Shown here: piece by piece, positions 26,228 through 33,693 of the stretch
Layout of the letters: each line of letters opens with the position of its first letter
Position numbering within the stretch: position 1 is the first letter of the stretch
Assembly: GCF_017165765.1 (NCBI RefSeq)
Contig: NZ_JAFGZD010000001.1
Coordinates: 603,649-667,648 of the forward strand
From: Pseudomonas capsici
Lineage (GTDB): Bacteria; Pseudomonadota; Gammaproteobacteria; Pseudomonadales; Pseudomonadaceae
Length of the DNA: 64,000 nt
Reading direction: 5' to 3'
Position numbers and translations under genes: made by a program
Notes under the pieces: generated by a model
What the model saw: the letters and a program-made list of their open reading frames with translations, nothing else
Databases searched by the model: none
What the model was told of the DNA's origin: nothing

Positions 26228-27291
26228 CCCGCGTGTACGACGTGCTGATCGTGGGCGCCGGACCGGCAGGTTCGGCGCTTGCCATCTGTCTTTCCCGGGA
26301 AGGGCTTGACGTCTGCATGGTCGATCGCGATGAAGCGAGTCAGTCAAGACCCGGCGAATGCCTGTCGCCCGAAGCGGTGCCATCTCTGGCCGCGCTTGGG
26401 CATGCCGATTTGCTGGACGACCTTTCGGTGGCCCGTCCCTGCTGTGGTGTGCAGTCCATCTGGATGACGCCGGAGCGGGCTTTTCGGGATTATTTCGCCG
26501 AGCGTTCGTCCCAGGGGTATTTTCTGCAGCGTCAGGTGTTCGATGCCCGCTTGCGTGACAAGGCACAGGCCGCCGGTGTTGCGCTGGAGCGAGGCGTGCA
26601 GGTGACGCATGCCGAGTTCGGTGCCGTCACCACGCTGACCGGTTCCCGCGGCACGGAGCACTGGAGCGCCAAGTCCCGTTTCGTGGTCGATGCTTCGGGT
26701 AAGTCCAGCAGCATCGCACGGCTCGGCGGCGCGGGCAGGCGGCGCTTGAGTCGTCAGGTCGCTGTGGCCGCCTGTTTGCCTGTCGGTACTTCGGAGCTGG
26801 CTTCAAGCGACTGGCTATTGATCGAAGCGGACACACAAGGCTGGTGGTCCGGCGCGACCTCGACCAGTGGCCAGCGGCATCTGGTGCGCTTTTTTCCCGA
26901 GGGCAGCGACGCTGGCCGTACCCCGGTCGAACTTGCCCGTCAACTGCAGCAGACAAAACTGATGCAGCTCTACGCTAGTGCCGACGAGTTGTCGACGGCG
27001 CCTGTCCAGGTGCTCGATGCAGGCTGTTCAGCGCTGGATTGTGTCGCGACATCGCAATGGCTTGCGGTGGGAGAAGCGGCAATCGCTTTCGATCCCGTTA
27101 CCTCCCAGGGCCTGGCTCATGCGTTCGGTGCCTGTCGACCGGCCACCAGCGCCATACTGGAATACCTGCATCACGGTCGCACGGACAAGCTTGAGCGTTA
27201 CGATCAGCAGACCCGTATCACCCTGGCGCACTCTCTCAAAGGGCTCATGAGCCACTACGCGCAATGCCATAGCCTGACGAGCGTCGGCTGA
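26224..27291 (+). CDS. LodB-type FAD flavoprotein, maturase of the quinoprotein oxidase
   Basis: The start is TTG 26224, overlapping the oxidase stop codon (TTGA), with AGGGA about 8 bases upstream. An in-frame upstream ATG inside the oxidase gene was rejected because it would place about 83 non-homologous residues before the dinucleotide fold. The 355-residue product opens with the FAD-binding GxGxxG fold (DVLIVGAGPAGSALAICLSR). It continues with a tryptophan-halogenase/geranylgeranyl-reductase-like pattern (GECLSPEAVPSLAALG; FDPVTSQGLAHAFGA near the second FAD contact). LodB-type proteins are required to make the cysteine tryptophylquinone cofactor of the paired oxidase. Translational coupling fits that role. 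Confidence 0.82.
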   Translation: MTRVYDVLIVGAGPAGSALAICLSREGLDVCMVDRDEASQSRPGECLSPEAVPSLAALGHADLLDDLSVARPCCGVQSIWMTPERAFRDYFAERSSQGYFLQRQVFDARLRDKAQAAGVALERGVQVTHAEFGAVTTLTGSRGTEHWSAKSRFVVDASGKSSSIARLGGAGRRRLSRQVAVAACLPVGTSELASSDWLLIEADTQGWWSGATSTSGQRHLVRFFPEGSDAGRTPVELARQLQQTKLMQLYASADELSTAPVQVLDAGCSALDCVATSQWLAVGEAAIAFDPVTSQGLAHAFGACRPATSAILEYLHHGRTDKLERYDQQTRITLAHSLKGLMSHYAQCHSLTSVG

Positions 27292-27412
27292 GCCGACTCT
27301 CTTCTCAATCGGGCAGTAGAGCTGGTCGATGAATCTCTGGCGAATGAGAGGAACCATTGACCGCTCAACCCAGTCTTTGTGACTGATCCGGTCCTGCCAT
27401 CGAGTTGTAGTC

Positions 27413-28696
27413 ATGCTGATTGCGCTGCTGATTTTCGTTGTCACCATCATTCTGGTCATCTGGCAGCCCAAGGGGCTGGGCGTAGGCTGGAGCGCAACCT
27501 TCGGTGCGGTTCTGGCGCTTCTGACCGGTGCGGTCAGCCTGAGTGATATTCCTGCCGTCTGGCATATCGTGTGGAATGCCACCGGCACTTTCATCGCCCT
27601 GATCATCATCAGTCTGCTGCTGGATGAAGCCGGTTTCTTTGAATGGTCTGCGCTTCACGTGGCGCGCTGGGGCGGTGGCAGCAGCAAAAAGCTGTTTGCT
27701 TTCATCATTCTGCTGGGAGCCGCGGTTTCTGCATTGTTTGCCAATGACGGGGCCGTGCTGATTCTGACTCCCATCGTGATCGCCATGTTGCTGGCGCTGC
27801 GGTTTTCCCCGGCGGCAACCCTGGCGTTCGTCATGGCCGCCGGTTTCATTTCGGACACCGCAAGTTTGCCCCTGGTGGTTTCGAATCTGGTCAATATCGT
27901 CTCGGCCGACTATTTCGACATCGGTTTCAACCGTTATGCCTCGGTCATGGTGCCCGTCAATTTCGTCAGTATTGCTGCCACGCTGGGTATGCTGCTGTGG
28001 TTTTTCCGCAAGGATCTGCCCGCAACCTATGACGTGGAAAAACTCCAGCGACCCGCCGATGCGATCCGTGATCGTGCGACCTTTATCGCGGGCTGGTGGG
28101 TTCTGGTATTGCTGCTGGTGGGTTGCTTCGTTATCGAACCTCTCGGAATACCGGTCAGTGCAATCGCCGCTGTCTGTGCCCTGGTGCTCTATATCATCGC
28201 GGCACTGGGGCACAGGATCGGAACCGGCAAGGTGCTCAGGGGCGCGCCCTGGCAGGTGGTGGTGTTTTCCCTGGGAATGTACCTGGTGGTCTATGGCCTG
28301 AAGAACGCCGGCCTGACCGATCATATCGCCAGGATTCTTAACGTGTTCGCCGGTTATGGCGTCTGGGGGGCTTCGCTGGGCACCGGACTGTTGAGTGCAT
28401 TGCTGTCGTCGATCATGAACAATATGCCAACCGTGCTGGTCGGGGCACTGTCCATTCATGCCGCCGGGGTCGATGGCGTCATTCGCGATGCCATGGTCTA
28501 CGCCAACATCATCGGTTGCGACCTTGGGCCCAAGATCACCCCGATAGGCAGCCTTGCCACACTGCTCTGGCTGCACGTGCTCGCCCGCAAGAACATCACG
28601 ATCGGCTGGGGCTACTACATGAAGGTCGGCATCGTGCTGACGCTTCCCATCCTTGTCGTCACCCTCGGCGCTCTGGCCGTCCGTTTGAGCTTCTGA
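27413..28696 (+). CDS. arsB: ArsB-family arsenite efflux pump
   Basis: The 427-residue integral membrane protein has about 11-12 hydrophobic segments. It shows ArsB sequence throughout: [71 protein letters not shown] and [13 protein letters not shown]. ArsB exports As(III)/Sb(III) by proton antiport or with ArsA. Unusually, arsR, arsC and arsH are not adjacent; it sits 120 bp after the LodB gene and 65 bp before a flavin monooxygenase gene. It may be a fragment of a former ars operon or independently regulated. Family assignment is strong; the expression context is not. Confidence 0.88.
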   Translation: MLIALLIFVVTIILVIWQPKGLGVGWSATFGAVLALLTGAVSLSDIPAVWHIVWNATGTFIALIIISLLLDEAGFFEWSALHVARWGGGSSKKLFAFIILLGAAVSALFANDGAVLILTPIVIAMLLALRFSPAATLAFVMAAGFISDTASLPLVVSNLVNIVSADYFDIGFNRYASVMVPVNFVSIAATLGMLLWFFRKDLPATYDVEKLQRPADAIRDRATFIAGWWVLVLLLVGCFVIEPLGIPVSAIAAVCALVLYIIAALGHRIGTGKVLRGAPWQVVVFSLGMYLVVYGLKNAGLTDHIARILNVFAGYGVWGASLGTGLLSALLSSIMNNMPTVLVGALSIHAAGVDGVIRDAMVYANIIGCDLGPKITPIGSLATLLWLHVLARKNITIGWGYYMKVGIVLTLPILVVTLGALAVRLSF

Positions 28697-28760
28697 TGTG
28701 TCACGCTATGTCGGCCAGCCCTGAGAAGGCTGCTCAAATCGAATGTAGGCAGGTGTTCAA

Positions 28761-30068
28761 ATGAGTGCAGTTACACGGCAAATGCGTCTGGGGCTTTTCA
28801 TCCAGGCCGCTGGTCATCATTCGGCTGGCTGGCGTTACCCCGGCGCGGAGTCTGGCAGCGAAAACTTCCCGCTGATCCGCCGCCTGACCCTGGCGGCAGA
28901 AAAAGCCAGACTGGACATGGTGTTCTTCGGCGACAAGCTGGTGACCGGTCCCAAGGAGCATCCATCCATGATCGTGCGCCTGGAGCCTGTGGCGTTGCTG
29001 GGCGCACTGGCGGCCATCACCGAGCGCATCGGGCTGGTGGCGACTGCGTCGACCACCTACAGCGAGCCTTACACCATCGCCCGGCAGTTCGCGACCATCG
29101 ATCACTTGTCCGCAGGCCGTGCCGGCTGGAATGTGGTAACCACCGGCTACGACAGCGCAGCCAACTTCACCCGCGCCACCCATCCCGACCATGCCCAGCG
29201 CTATGCAGTGGCCGAGGAGTTCGTCGATGTGGTGCGTGGCCTGTGGGACAGTTGGGAAGAGGGCGCTTATGTGCGCGATAGCGAAACAGGCGTGTACCTT
29301 GACCCGGACAAACTTCACAGTCTGGATCACAAGGGCGAATTCTTTTCGATTGCCGGGCCGCTCAACCTGACCCGCGCTCCGCAAGGTCATCCGGTACTGG
29401 TTCAGGCCGGTTCATCGGGGCCGGGCATGGCCTTGGCAGCGCGCATCGGTGAGGTGGTGTTCACCGCTCAGCAAGGTCTGGAAGAGGCCCGACAGTTCTA
29501 TCGCGACCTCAAGACGCAGGTAGTCGCTCATGGGCGTTCGCCGGATCATTGTCTGGTGATGCCCGGCGTCATGCCGATCCTTGGCAAGACCGCTGCCGAA
29601 GCCCAGGCGCGTTTCGACCACCTGCAAAGCTGGACCGACCAGGAAGCTGCCTTGCTGATGGTTGCGGATCGTCTGGGGCAGGATCTTTCCGGCTTCGATC
29701 TGGACCAGCCGCTGCCGGACTTGCCACTGCCACAAAACATGCAAAGCCGCGCTCGCCTGTTGCTGGACCTCTCACACCGCGACGGCCTGACCCTGCGCCA
29801 GATCTGCAACCTGGCCGCTGGAGCACGAGGGCACAAGATTATGGTCGGCACCCCGCAACGTGTGGCCGATGAACTGATTGCATGGTTCGAGGGCCGCGCC
29901 GCAGACGGTTTCAACCTGATGCCCTCACACTTCCCCGCAGGTCTGGACGACTTTGTCGACGGCGTGCTGCCGATCCTGCGTAAACACAAACTGTTTCGCG
30001 AGGAGTACAGCGGTAGTACGTTACGCGAACATCTGGGGTTGCCCGTACCGGCGAACAGGTGGGGATAA
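28761..30068 (+). CDS. FMNH2-dependent monooxygenase of the NtaA/SnaA/DszA family
   Basis: The 435-residue protein is a luciferase-like (LLM) flavin monooxygenase. Markers are the N-terminal MRLGLFIQAAGHHSAGWRYP, ATASTTYSEPYTIARQFATI, AGWNVVTTGYDSAANF and GHPVLVQAGSSGPG. These are typical of nitrilotriacetate and dibenzothiophene-sulfone monooxygenases. It needs reduced FMN from a separate reductase, not seen nearby. Relatives often cleave C-S or C-N bonds of organosulfur compounds during sulfur scavenging. The following sulfonate-type binding protein supports this, but the two genes are separated by about 300 bp with a repeat tract. Confidence 0.85.
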   Translation: MSAVTRQMRLGLFIQAAGHHSAGWRYPGAESGSENFPLIRRLTLAAEKARLDMVFFGDKLVTGPKEHPSMIVRLEPVALLGALAAITERIGLVATASTTYSEPYTIARQFATIDHLSAGRAGWNVVTTGYDSAANFTRATHPDHAQRYAVAEEFVDVVRGLWDSWEEGAYVRDSETGVYLDPDKLHSLDHKGEFFSIAGPLNLTRAPQGHPVLVQAGSSGPGMALAARIGEVVFTAQQGLEEARQFYRDLKTQVVAHGRSPDHCLVMPGVMPILGKTAAEAQARFDHLQSWTDQEAALLMVADRLGQDLSGFDLDQPLPDLPLPQNMQSRARLLLDLSHRDGLTLRQICNLAAGARGHKIMVGTPQRVADELIAWFEGRAADGFNLMPSHFPAGLDDFVDGVLPILRKHKLFREEYSGSTLREHLGLPVPANRWG

Positions 30069-30150
30069 GCTGATAGCTACAAGCTACAAGCTACAAGGTG
30101 CAGGCGGTGAGCTTTTAACTTGCCGCTTGCCGCTTAAAGCTTGCAACTGC
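30066..30150. repeat. degenerate AAGCTACAAGCTACAAG repeat tract
   Basis: AGCTACAAGCTACAAGCTAC and related GAGCTTTTAACTTGCCGCTTG / AAAGCTTGCAACTG strings run for about 80 bp right after the monooxygenase stop. The style matches the tract at 2058-2120. The rest of the gap to 30375 shows no gene. Confidence 0.55.
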
Positions 30151-30375
30151 CCCCCATTACATCCCATCCCTTGTTTGCAGATCCAATGCAAATGCCGCAA
30201 ATGATTTTTGCGCCTCTTACATAACCTCCAGGGGCAGCATTCCTGCTTGTTTATGCTTTTTTGAAATAAGCATGAGGGGTTTCGGTATTTACGAAGAACG
30301 CTGGCGTTGTGGTTAAACGTCATCGCCTGCTGGCCAGACAGTGCCAGTGGTTTTCTACGGAGTCCGAACCTGCCC

Positions 30376-31386
30376 ATGTCATTGCGTCCTCATCTTCTTG
30401 CTTCACTGCTGCTAAGCCTTGGTCTGACGCTGGGGCCGCTGACTTCGGCGGTTGCGGCGCAGCTCAATATTGCGGTGTCCGATATCGGGACTGGCAGCAA
30501 GCCAGCCGGTGGCGGTCTGGTGGACGTCATTCATGCCCAGCAGCGTCTTGACAAGGCGTTCAGTGCCGAAGGCGTTACGGTCAAATGGCACTTCTTCAAA
30601 GGTGCTGCGCCGCTGATCAACGAGGCGTTCGCCAACGGTCAGCTGGATATGGCCTATCTCGGTGATCTGGGCAGCATCGTCGGCAAGTCGGGCGGGCTCG
30701 ATACGCGAGTGGTTGCCGTCGCGGCGCGTGGCGTCGCGCATTATCTGGCGGTGCCGCCGGGCTCGTCGATTCAGGCTCTGGCAGATCTCAAGGGCAAGCG
30801 TGTCGGCCTGTTTCGCGGGACCGCCGCGCAGCTGTCGTTCATCGATGCACTGCGTACTGCCGGGCTGACCGAAAAGGATATCAGCGTCATCAACCTGGAC
30901 TTTGCTGCCGCCAGCGCGGCGCTGGCCGCCAGGCAGATCGATGCGACCTGGGGCGGTATCAATATTCTGGCGCTGCGCGAGCGGGGGCAGGCCCAGGTGC
31001 CTGTCTCGACTCACGACCTGGGTGGCGCGGGCGAGTTGTCCGGTCTGGTTCTGGTGTCGCAGAAACTGCTCGACGAGCATCCGGACTGGGTCAGCAAAAT
31101 CGTTCAGGTCCAGCGTGATGCATCGAGCTGGGCCAGCGCCCCGCAAAACCGCGAGGCCTATATCCAGTTACTGGCCGATCAGGCGTCTTATCCGGCCAGT
31201 CTGCTGAAGGCCAACCTGGAGGGCGCGCCGCCGCTGTCGGTGCTGCTCTCGCCTGAGCTGGACAGCGGTTTTGTCGAACGCCTCAAGCAGTCCATCGGCA
31301 GCGCCAGGGAGGCGCGCCTGATTCGTCGTGACATCGATGTGGATCAGTGGCTCGCGCCGCAATTTCTGCACCAGACCCGACCTTGA
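30376..31386 (+). CDS. periplasmic binding protein, aliphatic sulfonate/taurine type (SsuA/AtsR-like)
   Basis: The ATG at 30376 (GGAG at about 30359-30362) begins a normal signal peptide (MSLRPHLLASLLLSLGLTLG..., cleavage near AVAAQ). Upstream in-frame starts add 23 residues and spoil the signal. The 336-residue protein has the SsuA/TauA-type bilobed pattern: NEAFANGQLDMAYLGDLGS, DLKGKRVGLFRGTAAQLSFI and AARQIDATWGGINI. It would bind a sulfonate, sulfate ester or similar anion. No ATPase or permease is adjacent. The flavin monooxygenase upstream and TonB receptor downstream suggest a sulfur-acquisition set, but substrate and partner transporter are unknown. Confidence 0.8.
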   Translation: MSLRPHLLASLLLSLGLTLGPLTSAVAAQLNIAVSDIGTGSKPAGGGLVDVIHAQQRLDKAFSAEGVTVKWHFFKGAAPLINEAFANGQLDMAYLGDLGSIVGKSGGLDTRVVAVAARGVAHYLAVPPGSSIQALADLKGKRVGLFRGTAAQLSFIDALRTAGLTEKDISVINLDFAAASAALAARQIDATWGGINILALRERGQAQVPVSTHDLGGAGELSGLVLVSQKLLDEHPDWVSKIVQVQRDASSWASAPQNREAYIQLLADQASYPASLLKANLEGAPPLSVLLSPELDSGFVERLKQSIGSAREARLIRRDIDVDQWLAPQFLHQTRP

Positions 31387-31447
31387 ACATTATCTGCCGA
31401 CAGCCCCGCGCTGACGGCACGGCATCCCTTGCTCGCTGGAATACCCC

Positions 31448-33682
31448 ATGAAACGTGAAGCTCAGCAAAAATACCTCCCTTGGGTCACCGGCATGGCACT
31501 GGCCATGGCAGTAGCTCCCGCGATGGCCGAAACCACGACCCGCCTGGGCACCGTACAGGTCGAGGGCGTGCGCGAAGCCGATCCTCAGCAGCCGCCTTCG
31601 TCAAAGCGCGAGCTGAGCGGCAAGACCCTTGAGCAGCAAGGTATCTACCGGCTTGAAGACCTGCAACAAGTGGCTTCCGGCCTGGATGTGGCCACAGTGG
31701 ATTCCTACGACACGCGCATGACCATCCGGGGTGTGGGCGATGGCGGCGGAACGGAAATCAACATCGGCATGCCCAGCAGCGTCGGGCTGTTTCTCGACAA
31801 CGTTTACCTGAGTCGGCCGGGCATGATGTCCAACGACCTGCTGGATATCGAAAGCGCCGATGTGCTGAGCGGTCCCCAAGGCACCCTCAAGGGCTTCAAC
31901 ACCACGGGCGGTGCGGTGGATATCCATAGCCGCAAACCCACTTTCACCCCGGAAGGCTCTTTGCGCCAGTCCATCGGCCAGCGCGGCTATACCCAGACCC
32001 AGGCGATGTTCTCCGGGCCGTTGGCCGACACCCTGGCCGGTCGCATCAACCTGTCCCATACCGAAAAGGGCGGTTACATCAAGAACATTTACACCGGCCA
32101 TGATCTGGGCGGCAGCAATCAGGACGGCATTCGCGGGCAGTTGCTCTGGCAACCGGCGGACGATTTCAGCCTGCGGGTAATCGCCGATTACAACAAGGCG
32201 ACCAGTGAGCCGGTATCCGTACTGGACAAGGCCAATACCGTCAACGGCACGGTGCCTTATCTGAACCGCACGGCGCTGGTGGGCGCGACGGTGATCGGCG
32301 GTGGCTACAAGGTCAACGCTGACGATGAAAACCAGGCGTATGTACGCCAGGGCGGGCTGTCGGCGGAGGCGAACTGGACACTGGCCAACGGTTACAACCT
32401 GCGCTCGGTGTCGTCGTTCCGTTATTTCGGCTTTCAGCCCAACAACACCGATGCCCTGAATATTCCCTTGTATTCAGGCAGTGGCGCAGACGTGCGCGAC
32501 CGCATCTGGTCTCAGGACATTCGTCTGGATTCACCCAGGGGCGAGCTTTTCGACTACGCCATCGGGGCCACCTACTGGGGCGAGAACCTGGACACCTTTG
32601 CCCACGATTACTACGCAGCAGGCACTCGCACCACGCAGTATTACGGCAACACGTCCAACACCGGCAAGACAGTAAAACGCTGGGGCGAGATCAATGACAC
32701 CGTATTTTCGCTCTATGCCCAGGGGACGTTGCACGTTACCGAGAAGTTCGATATCACCGCCGGGCTGCGTGACAGCTACAACAAGAAATCCGGCTCGTTC
32801 CGGCGGGTCAACAAAAACGATTTCGACTCTGGAGAGTTGAACCAATACAGCCAGTTGCCCGCCGGGATGCTCAACTTCAGCTATTTCTTCATGCCTGACC
32901 TGCAAGGCTATTTCACCGTGGCCTATGGCGAGAAGGCCGGTGGATTGAACGTGTCCTCGGGGGCGGCCAGCACCGCCGGTTTCGATAGCCTGCTGATCGA
33001 ACCTGAGGAAACCCTTGGCAGCGAACTGGGGCTCAAGAGCCACTGGCTCGACAACCGTGTGACGGTAGATGCGGCCTTGTTCTGGTCGAAGGTGCGTAAA
33101 TTCCAGACCACTGCCTATGACCTGGAAAGCCAGAGCAGCTACCTGATCAACGCTGGCACCATGCAGTCGCGTGGCCTGGAAACCAATCTGATCCTCAAGC
33201 CGCTGGACGGCCTGAGCATCAACTTCAACGGCACGTTGCTGGACAACACGTATCTGGACTTCAAGGGCGGCAGATGCCCGGCCGAAGTGACGCTTGCGCC
33301 CCGTCCGCCAGCCTCCTGCGACTTGACCGGCAGCCGAGTGTTCCGCTCGCCGAAACTCACCTACAACCTGAGCAGCCGCTACGAGTGGCAGGCATTCGAG
33401 GGGCTGGAGGCTTTTGTCGCCGGGCGCTATTCGTATCGCACATGGGCCTATGGCACCGTGGACAACTCCGAATTCACCCGTATTCCGGGCTACGGCCTTT
33501 TGAGTCTGTCCACCGGCCTGAGTGGCAAATACAACGAGGGCACCTGGAATGCTTCGTTGTGGGCCAATAACGTCACGGACAAGCGTTATTACCGCTCACT
33601 GAATGCTGGCGACTATGGCTCGGCCTTTGGGGTGGTGGGGGAGCCGCGTACCCTGGGCATGACCGTTGGCTACGACTTCTAA
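31448..33682 (+). CDS. TonB-dependent receptor
   Basis: The 744-residue precursor has a signal peptide (to about AMAETT). A plug domain follows with LGTVQVEGV, LEDLQQVASGLDVATVDSYD, RMTIRGVGDGGG and SADVLSGPQGTLKGFNTTGG. The long beta-barrel ends in TLGMTVGYDF, with aromatic C-terminus. The plug resembles receptors of the sphingomonad/Caulobacter type often used for sugars or plant compounds rather than siderophore receptors. It lies 61 bp after the SsuA-like gene and 11 bp before the RGLX-like gene, so it is likely co-transcribed with both. Ligand unknown. Confidence 0.87.
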   Translation: MKREAQQKYLPWVTGMALAMAVAPAMAETTTRLGTVQVEGVREADPQQPPSSKRELSGKTLEQQGIYRLEDLQQVASGLDVATVDSYDTRMTIRGVGDGGGTEINIGMPSSVGLFLDNVYLSRPGMMSNDLLDIESADVLSGPQGTLKGFNTTGGAVDIHSRKPTFTPEGSLRQSIGQRGYTQTQAMFSGPLADTLAGRINLSHTEKGGYIKNIYTGHDLGGSNQDGIRGQLLWQPADDFSLRVIADYNKATSEPVSVLDKANTVNGTVPYLNRTALVGATVIGGGYKVNADDENQAYVRQGGLSAEANWTLANGYNLRSVSSFRYFGFQPNNTDALNIPLYSGSGADVRDRIWSQDIRLDSPRGELFDYAIGATYWGENLDTFAHDYYAAGTRTTQYYGNTSNTGKTVKRWGEINDTVFSLYAQGTLHVTEKFDITAGLRDSYNKKSGSFRRVNKNDFDSGELNQYSQLPAGMLNFSYFFMPDLQGYFTVAYGEKAGGLNVSSGAASTAGFDSLLIEPEETLGSELGLKSHWLDNRVTVDAALFWSKVRKFQTTAYDLESQSSYLINAGTMQSRGLETNLILKPLDGLSINFNGTLLDNTYLDFKGGRCPAEVTLAPRPPASCDLTGSRVFRSPKLTYNLSSRYEWQAFEGLEAFVAGRYSYRTWAYGTVDNSEFTRIPGYGLLSLSTGLSGKYNEGTWNASLWANNVTDKRYYRSLNAGDYGSAFGVVGEPRTLGMTVGYDF

Positions 33683-33693
33683 AGGCCTGACCG

